This document shows, piece by piece, positions 16,131 through 25,018 of a stretch of 64,000 bases of DNA. The notes under the pieces were generated by a model. That model was not told the DNA's origin. It worked only from the letters and a program-made list of their open reading frames with translations, and made no database searches. The stretch's first letter is position 1, and the number at the start of each line of letters is the position of its first letter. Source of the stretch: an uncultured Spartobacteria bacterium (GTDB lineage Bacteria; Verrucomicrobiota; Verrucomicrobiia; Chthoniobacterales; Chthoniobacteraceae); contig CAIURC010000103.1 of NCBI GenBank assembly GCA_903901425.1, positions 1 through 64,000 of the forward strand, written 5' to 3'. Both the position numbers and the translations under genes were made by a program.

Positions 16131-17561
16131 ATGACCCGGATTCAATCGCTTTTTCGGATTGCAGGACTTGCCATCGCCGCTTGGGTAAACGCCCCTGTCT
16201 GTGCCGTTGAAAGCCGGCCCAACATCGTGCTGATTGTAGCCGATGACCTTGGGTACGGCGACTTGGGCTGTTACGGGGCAAAGGGGTACCAGACCCCGAA
16301 TCTGGATGGTCTGGCCGCCTCTGGCCGACGGTTCACCAACTTCCATGTGGCTCAGGCGGTCTGCACGGCATCTCGAGTCGCGATTTTGACGGGATGCTAC
16401 CCGAACCGTCTCGGCTTGAGCGGCGCTTTGGGGCCGGGTTCGAAAATCGGGCTGCATCCGGAGGAGACCACGATTGCCGAGGTTCTCCAACAGCGCGGCT
16501 ATGCAACGGCTGCGGTGGGCAAATGGCATCTTGGGGACGCCCCGCAGTTCCTTCCAACGGCTCAGGGGTTCGGATCGTACTTTGGTCTCCCATATTCGAA
16601 CGATATGTGGCCCCGGCATCCCGAGGCGCGGCCCGGCACGTATCCGCCCCTACCGCTCATGGAAGATTCCAGGGTGCTCAAGGCAGACCTTCAACCCGCC
16701 GACCAGGAACAACTCACCACGGAATACACCGAGCGGTCCGTCCGCTTCATTGAATCCCACCGGTCTGAGCCGTTCTTCCTCTACTTGGCGTACAGCATGC
16801 CCCATGTCCCGCTCTATGTGAGCAGCAAGTTTAAGGGCAAGACGGAGCGCGGCTTGTTTGGAGATGTTTTGGAGGAACTCGACTGGTCCGTGGGGCAGAT
16901 TGTTGAGACGCTCCGCCGCCTTCATCTTGAGGAAAACACCTTGATTTTGTTCACCTCCGACAACGGTCCTTGGCTGTCTTATGGGGACCATGCGGGATCT
17001 GCCGGTGCAATGCGGGAGGGGAAGGGAACCTCGTGGGAAGGTGGCACCCGGGTTCCCTGCATTGTCTCGTGGCCGGGCCACATTCCGGCTGACAGCACCA
17101 GTGACACTCTGCTGATGAGCATCGACCTGCTGCCTTCGATTGCACACATCGCAAACGCTCCCCTGCCCCCCAAAAAAATCGATGGAATGAACGTGTGGCC
17201 GCTCCTCACCGGCACGGACGCCGCCCACCCACATCCAGCCTACTTTGTCTACTACGGAAGGAATGAACTTCAATCCGTCCTCACCCCGGAATGGAAGCTG
17301 GTGCTCCCCCACACGTACCGGACATTGGGAGGCACCCCAGGTGGCAGGGACGGGCTTCCGGCCCGCTATTCTCAGGTGAAAATGAGTGGTCCGGAGCTTT
17401 ACAATCTGCGCAACGACCCCTCTGAAACCCGAAATGTCGCGGAACAGTTTCCCGCACCTCTGCAGGAACTCCTCGAACTCGCGGAAAAGGCACGCGCCGA
17501 TCTAGGAGATGATCTGACCGGAAAAAAAGGCTCTGGGGTCCGCGAACCGGGACGCCTCTGA
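16131..17561 (+). CDS. secreted sulfatase (S1 family, CTASR type)
   Basis: The protein has 476 residues with signal peptide IAGLAIAAWVNAPVCA. RPNIVLIVADDLGYGDLGCY holds the metal-binding Asp pair. The formylglycine motif is CTASRVAILTG with Cys78, the C-x-A-S-R variant. Other active-site segments are AAVGKWHLGD and LFTSDNGPWL. The C-terminal ELYNLRNDPSETRNVAE region is the standard end of arylsulfatase A-like enzymes. It starts 20 bp after the DHS-like stop, so co-transcription is possible, though no biochemical link is obvious. It is the second sulfatase within 7 kb and differs from the first in motif type and in lacking the extra C-terminal domain. Confidence 0.93.
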   Translation: MTRIQSLFRIAGLAIAAWVNAPVCAVESRPNIVLIVADDLGYGDLGCYGAKGYQTPNLDGLAASGRRFTNFHVAQAVCTASRVAILTGCYPNRLGLSGALGPGSKIGLHPEETTIAEVLQQRGYATAAVGKWHLGDAPQFLPTAQGFGSYFGLPYSNDMWPRHPEARPGTYPPLPLMEDSRVLKADLQPADQEQLTTEYTERSVRFIESHRSEPFFLYLAYSMPHVPLYVSSKFKGKTERGLFGDVLEELDWSVGQIVETLRRLHLEENTLILFTSDNGPWLSYGDHAGSAGAMREGKGTSWEGGTRVPCIVSWPGHIPADSTSDTLLMSIDLLPSIAHIANAPLPPKKIDGMNVWPLLTGTDAAHPHPAYFVYYGRNELQSVLTPEWKLVLPHTYRTLGGTPGGRDGLPARYSQVKMSGPELYNLRNDPSETRNVAEQFPAPLQELLELAEKARADLGDDLTGKKGSGVREPGRL

Positions 17562-17724
17562 ATCTGAAAGAGAGCTTGAGCGTTCCCGTCGCCTAGGCGG
17601 AACCACCGGGCTTCCCAGAGGGAAGAACCAAAGCGAAGAGCGTACAAATTCCCGCCCCGTGGACTGGTTGCCCCTTGTCTGGGAACCGCGATCCCCTTCC
17701 GCGCCCCCCTACGCAAAGCGAGCA

Positions 17725-18381
17725 TTACCGGGTAAAAATCCGGACTACCGCTTCCATCACAGCGCGCCCGAGTTTTCCATGTTCATCCGCTGACAGATGG
17801 AGACCATCCAGCGGGCTGGGGCGCACCACTTTTTGGGTGTCCAAAAAATGCACGCCCGCCTGAAGTGCAGCCCTCTCCAGGAATCCCGGCAACTGCTTGG
17901 ACTTTAGGGTGGCGTCCTTGAACTTCTCGGCCAACTCGGGCATTCCTTCCAGATCCCCCACCGGCGGTGGAGCTAGGAGCAGAATTTTTGGAGTGGAACG
18001 GTCTGGACCGGTCTCGCTCCTCTGGATCATTCGGAGGAGCTTGGATGCACCGTCAGCAATGTCCCCAGGGGGCAGAGAGAACCGGGTTTTCAGGTCATTG
18101 GTCCCGAGCATCACCACCACAAGATCCAGAGGCATGTGTGACCACAGACACGGCTCCAGATAGGTGCCCCCATTTCTGCCCGCCTCGATAGGGTCCTCAA
18201 AAACGGTTGTCCTTCCGTTCAATCCTTCCTCGATCACCCTGAAACCGCTCCCGAGGGCGGCTTGAAGAACGCCTGTCCACCGGATCCCGACTCCGTGCCG
18301 AACCGGGAAACCGGCGAGGGCTGTTGCCTCTGGATCCCAACCCCAGGTATTCGAGTCGCCAAAACAGAGCACATGCTTCAT
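17725..18381 (-). CDS. SGNH/GDSL-family hydrolase (arylesterase-like)
   Basis: This is a serine hydrolase of the lipase/esterase SGNH fold, 218 residues with no signal peptide. Block I is LCFGDSNTWGWDP with nucleophile Ser10. Block II Gly lies in GLNGRTTVFEDP, block III Asn in MLGTNDLK, and block V is DGLHLSADEH with the catalytic Asp-x-x-His. The arrangement matches the arylesterase/acyl-CoA-thioesterase-like subgroup that includes acetylesterases acting on sugars. Met at 18381 immediately precedes block I and is preferred over the longer frame to 18417. It is divergent from the gmhB-like gene by 63 bp. Confidence 0.88.
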   Translation of the reverse strand: MKHVLCFGDSNTWGWDPEATALAGFPVRHGVGIRWTGVLQAALGSGFRVIEEGLNGRTTVFEDPIEAGRNGGTYLEPCLWSHMPLDLVVVMLGTNDLKTRFSLPPGDIADGASKLLRMIQRSETGPDRSTPKILLLAPPPVGDLEGMPELAEKFKDATLKSKQLPGFLERAALQAGVHFLDTQKVVRPSPLDGLHLSADEHGKLGRAVMEAVVRIFTR

Positions 18382-18444
18382 GCGGACTCTCTTGTCAGAG
18401 TTGGGACGCGGGGGCAATCATGCAAAGCCCCTCTCACCACTGCC

Positions 18445-18993
18445 ATGTCCTGCGTATCTCAAAAACCGGCCGCTATTTTCCTAGATCGAGACGGGACTCT
18501 GATGGAAGAGGTACATTACTGCCGGGATCCCGAGAAAGTGAAGATCCTCCCCGGCGTCGTGGAAGGCCTTGAAAACCTCCGAATTGCGGGATACGCGCTG
18601 ATTTTGGTGACCAACCAGAGCGGAATCGGTCGCGGCTTGTTTTCGGAGGCAGAATACCGGGCCGTGCATGCCCGGTTGCTCGAACTTCTGCCTCCGGGCA
18701 TTCTGCGAGGAGCCTATTTTTGTCCGGACGCCCCGGACCAACCCAGTCAGCGCCGGAAACCCGCTCCGGGGATGATTCTTGAGGCGGCATCGGAACTGGG
18801 TTTGGACCTCACCCGGAGTTGGATGGTGGGCGACAAAGATGTGGACTGCAGGTGTGGGAGGAGCGCCGGCGTCCGCACCGTTCTGGTCAGAACTGGGCAC
18901 GGGAAAGAAGCTAGGGGGACGGAAGCCGACTGGGTGGCGAAAGACTTTGCATCCGCTGTCGCCCACATTCTAAACGAAAAGGGTGTCCGCTAA
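18445..18993 (+). CDS. gmhB: HAD hydrolase, D-glycero-D-manno-heptose-1,7-bisphosphate phosphatase-like
   Basis: GmhB removes a phosphate from heptose bisphosphate during LPS inner-core synthesis. The protein has 182 residues. HAD motif I is FLDRDGTLMEE, motif II is VTNQSGIGRG, and the Lys/Asp pair lies in RRKPAPGM and MVGDKDVDCRCG. Classical GmhB binds zinc through a C-x-H-x(n)-C-x-C loop before RKP. Here the loop is CPDAPDQPSQRRKP, so only the first Cys remains and the zinc site is lost. The overlap of 11 bp with kdsB supports an LPS-core/lipid A sugar role, but another phosphosugar substrate is possible. Confidence 0.8.
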   Translation: MSCVSQKPAAIFLDRDGTLMEEVHYCRDPEKVKILPGVVEGLENLRIAGYALILVTNQSGIGRGLFSEAEYRAVHARLLELLPPGILRGAYFCPDAPDQPSQRRKPAPGMILEAASELGLDLTRSWMVGDKDVDCRCGRSAGVRTVLVRTGHGKEARGTEADWVAKDFASAVAHILNEKGVR

Positions 18994-19717
18994 AATTGCA
19001 GTCGTGATCCCCGCCCGCTATGGGTCGACCCGGTTTCCGGGAAAACCGCTCCATGCCATTGCAGGAAAACCCCTTCTCCAGCATGTATGGGAGCGGTGTA
19101 TGCGGGCGCGTGGGGTGCACCAAGTGATTGTGGCGACTGACGACTCGCGGATTCAGGAGGCAGCGACCGGGTTTGGGGCCCATGTGGAAATGACGTCAGC
19201 TGCGCACCCCAGCGGAACCGACCGTTGTGCGGAAGTGGCGAAAAAACACCCGGAAACCACCCACTTCATCAACGTCCAAGGCGACGAACCCCTGATTGAT
19301 CCGAAATTGATCTCTCGGCTCGCGCGTCACCTTACAGCGGAACCAAGCCTGGAGATGATTACCGCTGCCACCCCGTTTTCCGGGGATGAACCGGTTGAAA
19401 ACCCGAATGCTGTCAAAGTGGTTCTCAACCGGTTTAAAGACGCCCTTTACTTCTCGCGCTCGCCGATGCCATTCGTTCGCGACACCGGAAAACGGGCCGG
19501 TTATCTAAGGCATCTGGGCATCTACGGCTATTCACGCACCTTCCTTCTCCGGTTTGTGCGGTGGAAACCAGGCACCTTGGAAACGTTGGAATGCCTTGAA
19601 CAACTGCGCGCTCTGGAAAACGGGACAAAGATCCGGGTTTTGGAGACTCAGTCCGCTTCGATTGGAGTCGACACCCCTTCAGACGCAGTTCTGGCCGAAA
19701 AACTCCTCCAAAAGTGA
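18983..19717 (+). CDS. kdsB: 3-deoxy-manno-octulosonate cytidylyltransferase (CMP-Kdo synthetase)
   Basis: KdsB activates Kdo with CTP for attachment to lipid A, so the organism makes Kdo-containing LPS. The protein has 244 residues. The nucleotide-binding opening is VVIPARYGSTRFPGKPL. FINVQGDEPLID carries the metal-binding Asp, and RHLGIYGYSRTFL and ETQSASIGVDTPSD are family signatures. The GTG at 18983 gives the family-length N-terminus and overlaps gmhB by 11 bp. pyrG, which supplies the CTP substrate, follows 85 bp downstream: a common arrangement in Gram-negative bacteria. Confidence 0.96.
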   Translation: MSAKIAVVIPARYGSTRFPGKPLHAIAGKPLLQHVWERCMRARGVHQVIVATDDSRIQEAATGFGAHVEMTSAAHPSGTDRCAEVAKKHPETTHFINVQGDEPLIDPKLISRLARHLTAEPSLEMITAATPFSGDEPVENPNAVKVVLNRFKDALYFSRSPMPFVRDTGKRAGYLRHLGIYGYSRTFLLRFVRWKPGTLETLECLEQLRALENGTKIRVLETQSASIGVDTPSDAVLAEKLLQK

Positions 19718-19763
19718 GGAAACACTTGGCGTCCGGCCCCGGAATCCGTTTTTTTGGAAGGCT

Positions 19764-19791
19764 TCGAATAGAACAGGTCTGTTCTGTTCGA
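19764..19791 (+). promoter_or_regulatory. near-perfect palindrome / RNA hairpin in the pyrG leader
   Basis: Left arm TCGAATAGAACAG (19764-19776) and right arm CTGTTCTGTTCGA (19779-19791) match at 12 of 13 positions around a GT centre. The single mismatch would be a U-G pair in RNA, giving an uninterrupted 12-bp stem with a GGTC tetraloop. It ends 11 nt before the pyrG ATG and there is no clear Shine-Dalgarno sequence after it. It could be a dimeric repressor operator or a translational/attenuation control element. Confidence 0.6.
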
Positions 19792-19802
19792 GCAAAAATC
19801 TC

Positions 19803-21410
19803 ATGAGCACCAAATTCATCTTCGTGACGGGCGGCGTTGTGAGCTCCCTTGGCAAGGGCTTGGCGGCGGCATCCTTGGGGACACTCTTGGAATGCCGGGG
19901 CCTGAAGGTGGGACTACAAAAACTGGATCCCTACCTGAACGTGGATCCGGGGACAATGAACCCGTTCCAGCATGGGGAGGTTTACGTTCTCAATGACGGT
20001 GCAGAGACGGACCTCGACCTGGGTCACTACGAGCGCTTTACCCACACGGTCCTTTCCCGGTCCAACTCCACTTCGAGCGGCCAAGTGTATGAGACTGTGC
20101 TCGCCCGGGAACGACGCGGGGATTACCTCGGAAAAACCGTTCAGGTCATCCCGCACGTCACCGACGAGATCAAAGCGCGGATCCGGAAAGTGGTGGCTGA
20201 ACAGCCCTGCGACATCCTGATTTCGGAAATCGGGGGGACCACCGGTGATATTGAGGGGCTCCCCTTCCTGGAGGCGATCCGGCAGTTTGTGCTCGAGGTC
20301 GGCCCCCAGAACGTGGTCATCGTCCACGTCACGCTCGTTCCCTACATCCGGGCCGCAGGTGAACTCAAAACCAAGCCCTCTCAGCAATCGATTGCCAAGC
20401 TCCGGGAGATTGGGCTTCATCCTCAGGTTCTGATCTGCCGGACGGAACTGCCTCTGGGCGACGATGTCCGTCAGAAGCTCTCCGTGTTCTGCAACGTCCC
20501 TCTTGATGCCGTCATCGAGGCCAGAGATGTGGACCATTCCATCTACGAAATGCCGTTGATGCTGAAACGGGAAAAACTGGATGAGACCGTCTGCCGACTC
20601 CTCCAGATCCAAACCAAGCCTGCTGACACCACAGACTGGAGCCGTTTCGTTGAACGGGTTGTAAAACCCAAGAAACGCGTGAAGATTGCCGTCGTTGGCA
20701 AGTACATCGAGCTCCAAGACGCGTACAAATCCATCTACGAGTCCCTCACTCATGCCGCCGCAAGCCTCGATTGCGGCACCGACCTGCTCCTGGTTGATGC
20801 AGAAGAACTCGAGGAAAAGGATCCCGCCCCCGTCCTCAGGGACGTAGCAGGCATTCTGGTTCCAGGAGGATTTGGTGACCGCGGCGTAGAGGGCAAAATC
20901 CGTGCCACCCAGTACGCCCGGGAACAGCACGTGCCGTTTCTTGGTCTCTGCCTGGGAATGCAGGTGGCCAGCATCGAGTTCGCACGGAATGTCTGCGGTC
21001 TGGCGGGAGCCAACAGCACCGAGTTCGATCCCCATCCCCCGTACGCGATCATTGACCTTCTGGAAACCCAGAAAGAAATCACCGGAAAAGGGGCATCCAT
21101 GCGTCTGGGAACCTGGCCCACGAAGATTCAGGCCGGCACACTGGCCCATGCGGTCTACCAGTCCTCAGAAATCACCGAGCGCCATCGGCACAGATACGAG
21201 TTCAACCAAAAGTATCGGCAGCAGATGGAGGACAACGGGTTCGTGATCAGTGGCACATCTCCGGATGGCACCTTGGTTGAACTGATCGAACTCCGGGACC
21301 ATCCCTGGTTTCTCGCCTGCCAGTATCACCCCGAGTTTCAGTCCAAGCCAAACAGCCCCCACCCCCTCTTCAAAGGCTTCGTCGGTGCCTGTCTGGCCCA
21401 CGGCATCTAA
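19803..21410 (+). CDS. pyrG: CTP synthase
   Basis: PyrG aminates UTP to CTP with ATP and glutamine. The protein has 535 residues. The amidoligase domain opens with [16 protein letters not shown] (P-loop) and [20 protein letters not shown]. The C-terminal class I glutaminase domain carries [21 protein letters not shown] (nucleophile Cys) and the His/Glu pair in CQYHPEF. Met at 19803 is the family start; the in-frame residues back to 19554 lie inside kdsB. It probably shares a transcript with gmhB-kdsB, with the leader palindrome as an added control point. Confidence 0.97.
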   Translation: MSTKFIFVTGGVVSSLGKGLAAASLGTLLECRGLKVGLQKLDPYLNVDPGTMNPFQHGEVYVLNDGAETDLDLGHYERFTHTVLSRSNSTSSGQVYETVLARERRGDYLGKTVQVIPHVTDEIKARIRKVVAEQPCDILISEIGGTTGDIEGLPFLEAIRQFVLEVGPQNVVIVHVTLVPYIRAAGELKTKPSQQSIAKLREIGLHPQVLICRTELPLGDDVRQKLSVFCNVPLDAVIEARDVDHSIYEMPLMLKREKLDETVCRLLQIQTKPADTTDWSRFVERVVKPKKRVKIAVVGKYIELQDAYKSIYESLTHAAASLDCGTDLLLVDAEELEEKDPAPVLRDVAGILVPGGFGDRGVEGKIRATQYAREQHVPFLGLCLGMQVASIEFARNVCGLAGANSTEFDPHPPYAIIDLLETQKEITGKGASMRLGTWPTKIQAGTLAHAVYQSSEITERHRHRYEFNQKYRQQMEDNGFVISGTSPDGTLVELIELRDHPWFLACQYHPEFQSKPNSPHPLFKGFVGACLAHGI

Positions 21411-21439
21411 ATCTTCCCTCGGAGCAGGAACGGCAACCT

Positions 21440-22744
21440 GTGAAGTACGCAAAGCGAGAGCGCCATTTTTTCGGCCTCCTTTTGCGACTGCGTCTCCTTC
21501 TCATATTTGGACTCCCCGTTGCAAACCCGGCGCAATCCCCCGTTTCCCTCCGCTCCACCTACACCGGAGAGATTTCCTCGGTCCTGTCAGGCCCCGGCCG
21601 GAACCATTCGGTCTACAACGGCCTCTTCAGCCTGTTTCTCGATTCACAACTGCCCTTCTCGGACACCCCGCCCGCTCTTCATCTCCATGCCTATTATCCG
21701 CATGGCCAAAGCGGGACTCTGTCGTATGTCAATGACCTAAACACATTCAGCAACATCGATTTTTACGACAGTCCGCGCCTCTACGAGCTCTGGATCCAGT
21801 CAGACCTCCCCTTTGCCTCCCTCAGGATCGGATTGCTGGCCCTCGACACGGAATTCGGCGTTGGAGGAACCGACCTCTCCAACCTCTTTATCAACTCCAC
21901 CTTCGGGGCCGATGCCACAGTATCACTCAACTTCCCTGCACCCATCTTCGCAGTTGGCGCCCTCGGTGCGCGGCTGGAATGGAATCCCGCAAAAAACTGG
22001 TCTATCCGCGCCGCTGCCTACGATGGAAATCCTGCAACAGGCCTTCTCCCGGACCCCTCCCCCCATGCAGCGCCGTCGACCGAACTGAACCGTCACGGGG
22101 TTGACCTTGCACTCCGGAGCCAAGAGGGGGCCCTTTTTGCCTTTGAGGTAGGGCATGCGTTTTCCAAAATCTCCCCAATTCCACGGGAAGCGGCTCAAGC
22201 CCGCTCCCACGAGGAAGTTTCCTCCGGAGGCTGGAGGGCGGGTTTCCTTTACCACACAGACACATTCTCCCATTCCTACGACCGCTTTTCGCCGGGCGGC
22301 GGAAACGACCGGAGCCGTTCCGGACTCCCACTGGTTTATGTTGCCTTGGACCATGACCTGTGGACGGATTCTAGAGGACGGGGACTGCGCGGTTTTGCCC
22401 GGATTTGTCAGTGCCCCGAGGACCGCGGTTTGATTGATTTTTCAATCAATAGCGGCGTGGTTCTTCAGGGGGTTCTGCCTCGGCGCTCCCGTGACTTGTT
22501 CGGGGCAGCCTTCGCATACACTCACCTCAGCAACCCGGTGGCCGCCGCCCGCCAGCGTTACCCCGAAAACCAGGCGGCCGGTTTTGCGCCGCACTCAGAA
22601 TCTATCCTTGAACTAACCTATTTCGCACCACTCACGGACCACTGGGAAGTGCAGCCCAACCTGCAGGTCATCTTCCACCCAGGTGCCAATGCCGAGGTGG
22701 ACAGTGCCATTGTATTCAGCCTCCGAACCGTTCTGCGTTTCTAA
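21440..22744 (+). CDS. OprB-family carbohydrate-selective porin
   Basis: This outer-membrane beta-barrel, 434 residues, has a signal-type N-terminus (LLLRLRLLLIFGLPVANPAQS). OprB family features include a long run of alternating hydrophobic strands, the segment YELWIQSDLPFASLRIGLLALDTEFG, and a C-terminus ending in an aromatic residue (RTVLRF) as required for BAM-dependent insertion. The GTG start at 21440 has GGAGCAGG about 12 bp upstream. OprB porins admit glucose and other sugars; with sulfatases and esterases in the window it fits a glycan-degrading lifestyle. It follows pyrG by 29 bp but is probably functionally unrelated. Confidence 0.85.
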   Translation: MKYAKRERHFFGLLLRLRLLLIFGLPVANPAQSPVSLRSTYTGEISSVLSGPGRNHSVYNGLFSLFLDSQLPFSDTPPALHLHAYYPHGQSGTLSYVNDLNTFSNIDFYDSPRLYELWIQSDLPFASLRIGLLALDTEFGVGGTDLSNLFINSTFGADATVSLNFPAPIFAVGALGARLEWNPAKNWSIRAAAYDGNPATGLLPDPSPHAAPSTELNRHGVDLALRSQEGALFAFEVGHAFSKISPIPREAAQARSHEEVSSGGWRAGFLYHTDTFSHSYDRFSPGGGNDRSRSGLPLVYVALDHDLWTDSRGRGLRGFARICQCPEDRGLIDFSINSGVVLQGVLPRRSRDLFGAAFAYTHLSNPVAAARQRYPENQAAGFAPHSESILELTYFAPLTDHWEVQPNLQVIFHPGANAEVDSAIVFSLRTVLRF

Positions 22745-22801
22745 AACGTTTACCAAACCCGTGGGCGAACCTCTTAGGCCGGGGCCTCCTGGGCGGAACG
22801 C

Positions 22802-23332
22802 TTAGTCCTCGCCGGCCATCTCCGCATCCGCGTTGACGCTGTCCTCAGCGATCTCCGTCAGCCGTTCATCCGCCTCGATTCCCTCGTCCAAACTCAGCTG
22901 AAGGAGCCGGGCATCCTCGTCCTCGGACAGCATCTCGGCAAAAGTCCGCGCCGTGCCGTAAGCCGCAATCTCGTAGTGCTCAATGCGCTGGGCCACCGCC
23001 ACCAGGGCGGCATCCAGCACCTCGGGACCGGCATCCGCCTCGAGGCAGGCCTCGCACTCGGCCACCAGGCCAGCCATTCCTAGACACCGGGAGCCACCAG
23101 AGGGAACGGTCTGCCTTCCGAGATGGCGCCCGAGGATTTTGCCGACCCTCTCGAGTTGCTCCTCGGACTGCACCCTGTGCTCTTCCAAAGCCGCCACCAA
23201 ATCCTCATGGCTGGCAGCCCGAACCATTCTGGGATAGGCACGCAACAGCAACCGGCCTGCGGCCTCCAACTCACGCAACGCCTGAACATACAAATCTCGT
23301 AGGGAATGAAGTCTCATATTCATCCCATTCAT
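22802..23332 (-). CDS. DUF892 (YciF-like) ferritin-like protein
   Basis: The protein has 176 residues and four amphipathic helices rich in Glu/His. The family opening is LHSLRDLYVQALRELEAAGR. The metal-binding glutamates are suggested by LEEHRVQSEEQLERVGKIL and AQRIEHYEIAAYGTAR (E-x-x-H pattern plus the conserved HYEIAxYG of DUF892), with LLQLSLDEGIEADERLTEIA in the last helix. Members are ferritin-like diiron proteins often induced by stress; the exact activity is not established. Met codons at 23332, 23323 and 23317 are all possible starts. It is divergent from cls. Confidence 0.87.
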   Translation of the reverse strand: MNGMNMRLHSLRDLYVQALRELEAAGRLLLRAYPRMVRAASHEDLVAALEEHRVQSEEQLERVGKILGRHLGRQTVPSGGSRCLGMAGLVAECEACLEADAGPEVLDAALVAVAQRIEHYEIAAYGTARTFAEMLSEDEDARLLQLSLDEGIEADERLTEIAEDSVNADAEMAGED

Positions 23333-23466
23333 CGGGCGCCGCGTCCGGTTTGGACTTAAATGCTGGGAAGGAAATCCCCCCGGGAAGGGCCTCCCCGGAA
23401 ACCCCGGAGGGCGGGTTCTATGCGCGGGTGACCCCGCCGGTTCCCATGCGGACCCCGATTTGAGGG

Positions 23467-24984
23467 ATGGACGCCATGTATGACTCGCTCCAGACCCTTG
23501 ACTCGGCAGAATTCCTGGCCGGAATCGCCCAAATGGCATGGCCCCCTGCGGATCTGGAGCCTGTTTCAACGGGATTCAGCCCGCAGTCCATGCACATCCC
23601 GGCTGGTTTGAAGGCATTCGCAGATTTTCTGCGGTCTTTCCCCCCACAGTTCCTGCTTCTGGCGCTGGTTCCGCGCATTCTGCTGGCCCGGAAAAAACCA
23701 TCGGCAACCCTCGCGTGGGTCTGGTTTGCCTTGTTGTTCCCGTACGCGGGCTGCTTTGCCTATTTGTTGTTGGGGAACATTCCAAAGAGCCACGCCTCCA
23801 AACTCCCCTTAGCCCTCTCGTTGAGATCCCGCCGTCGCTCAACCAACCGGCTTCAAGTGATTCTAGAGCGCCTGACGGGCAACCCGCCCTCCCGCGCAAC
23901 GCGCTTCACACTCCACGAGGGAGCCGATTCGTTTTACGACACGCTGTCGGAACGGGTGGAAAACTCCCGCTCTGAAGTGCTTTTCCAAACCTTTGTCTGG
24001 CGGCCTGACCCCGTTGGAACGGCCTTTCTGAAGGTTCTTTCAAAGGCGGCGAAACGCGGGGTCTGCGTGCGGCTGCTGCTGGACCCGATTGGTTCCCTTC
24101 AATTGAAGGAGAATTTCCTGGAACCGCTCCACGAAGCCGGCGGTCGGTTTGCATGGTTCCGGCCCACAGGAATTCTGGCCCGGATGCGGCATCTCAACCT
24201 GCGCAATCACCGCAAACTTCAAATCATCGACGGGCGCGTGGCTTTTGTGGGAGGCATGAACGTAGGCGCGGAGCACCTTACCCAGAAGCCCGGGGAGACA
24301 GTCTGGCGGGATCTTCAGGCAGAGGTGGAAGGCCCCGTGGTGGCTGAGCTCAGAAACCGTTTTGCGGCCGACTGGGTCTTTGCCACCCAAGAGAACCTTG
24401 CCAAGGGGGTGCCCGCCCTGAGGCGGGAAAAGACAGGATCGCCCTGCCACGTTCTGGAGGGGTGTCCCGACCCCGCCACGCACGGACTCCACGGCCCGCT
24501 GATTGCGCTCCTGAACCATGCAAAACACCGGGTTTGGATTGCCACCGGCTATTTTGCACCCAGCGAGCCTTTGCTCTGCGCGCTGGAGATCTGCGCAGCC
24601 CGGGGAGTGGATGTCCGTCTTCTCATTTCGGAGAAGTCCGACCACCCCTACTTGGTCATCGCTGGCCGTTCCTACTACGACGAACTCTTATACATGGGCA
24701 TCCGGGTGTACGAGTATTCGAAGGCTATCCACCACACCAAAGCCCTGCTGATGGACAGTTCTTGGGTGCTCATCGGATCCGCCAACTGCGACCACCGCTC
24801 CCTGTACCACAACTTTGAACTCGGACTGCTTCAACGCTGCCGCAAAACGGCGCGAGAGCTGGAGGCGATTTTCACTCATGACTTTGCCGCGAGCCGAGAA
24901 ATTGCATCGCCGGAGTTTGCCAAGCGTCCACTCCGGGCGCGTCTTCTGGAGGCTCTTCTGCGTCCGTTGACTCCACTCTTCTAG
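23467..24984 (+). CDS. cls: cardiolipin synthase (phospholipase D superfamily)
   Basis: Cls condenses two phosphatidylglycerols (or PG and another donor) into cardiolipin at the inner membrane. The protein has 505 residues with two N-terminal membrane segments (about 58-75 and 82-100). Two HKD catalytic motifs are present: NHRKLQIIDGRVAFVGGMN (about 250-268) and HHTKALLMDSSWVLIGSAN (about 418-436). The roughly 45 residues before the first helix are atypical, so a start at an internal Met or Leu codon is possible. It converges with the EEP-family gene. Confidence 0.92.
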   Translation: MDAMYDSLQTLDSAEFLAGIAQMAWPPADLEPVSTGFSPQSMHIPAGLKAFADFLRSFPPQFLLLALVPRILLARKKPSATLAWVWFALLFPYAGCFAYLLLGNIPKSHASKLPLALSLRSRRRSTNRLQVILERLTGNPPSRATRFTLHEGADSFYDTLSERVENSRSEVLFQTFVWRPDPVGTAFLKVLSKAAKRGVCVRLLLDPIGSLQLKENFLEPLHEAGGRFAWFRPTGILARMRHLNLRNHRKLQIIDGRVAFVGGMNVGAEHLTQKPGETVWRDLQAEVEGPVVAELRNRFAADWVFATQENLAKGVPALRREKTGSPCHVLEGCPDPATHGLHGPLIALLNHAKHRVWIATGYFAPSEPLLCALEICAARGVDVRLLISEKSDHPYLVIAGRSYYDELLYMGIRVYEYSKAIHHTKALLMDSSWVLIGSANCDHRSLYHNFELGLLQRCRKTARELEAIFTHDFAASREIASPEFAKRPLRARLLEALLRPLTPLF

Positions 24985-25018
24985 CCCGGCCAGCCCACGG
25001 AACCGTCCCCAACAATTT

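Noticed and set aside
17589-17625. Small hairpin CTTCCC-AGA-GGGAAG and palindrome CGCCTAGGCG between convergent genes
   Set aside because: The stems are short and no T-run or conservation evidence exists; reported only here.
19739-19757. Terminator between kdsB and pyrG (T7 run)
   Set aside because: The run follows only a 5-bp stem with a 2-nt loop, which cannot form a stable hairpin.
19914-21149. 411-residue minus-strand open frame
   Set aside because: It lies entirely antisense to pyrG and has no recognisable domain; pyrG is certain.
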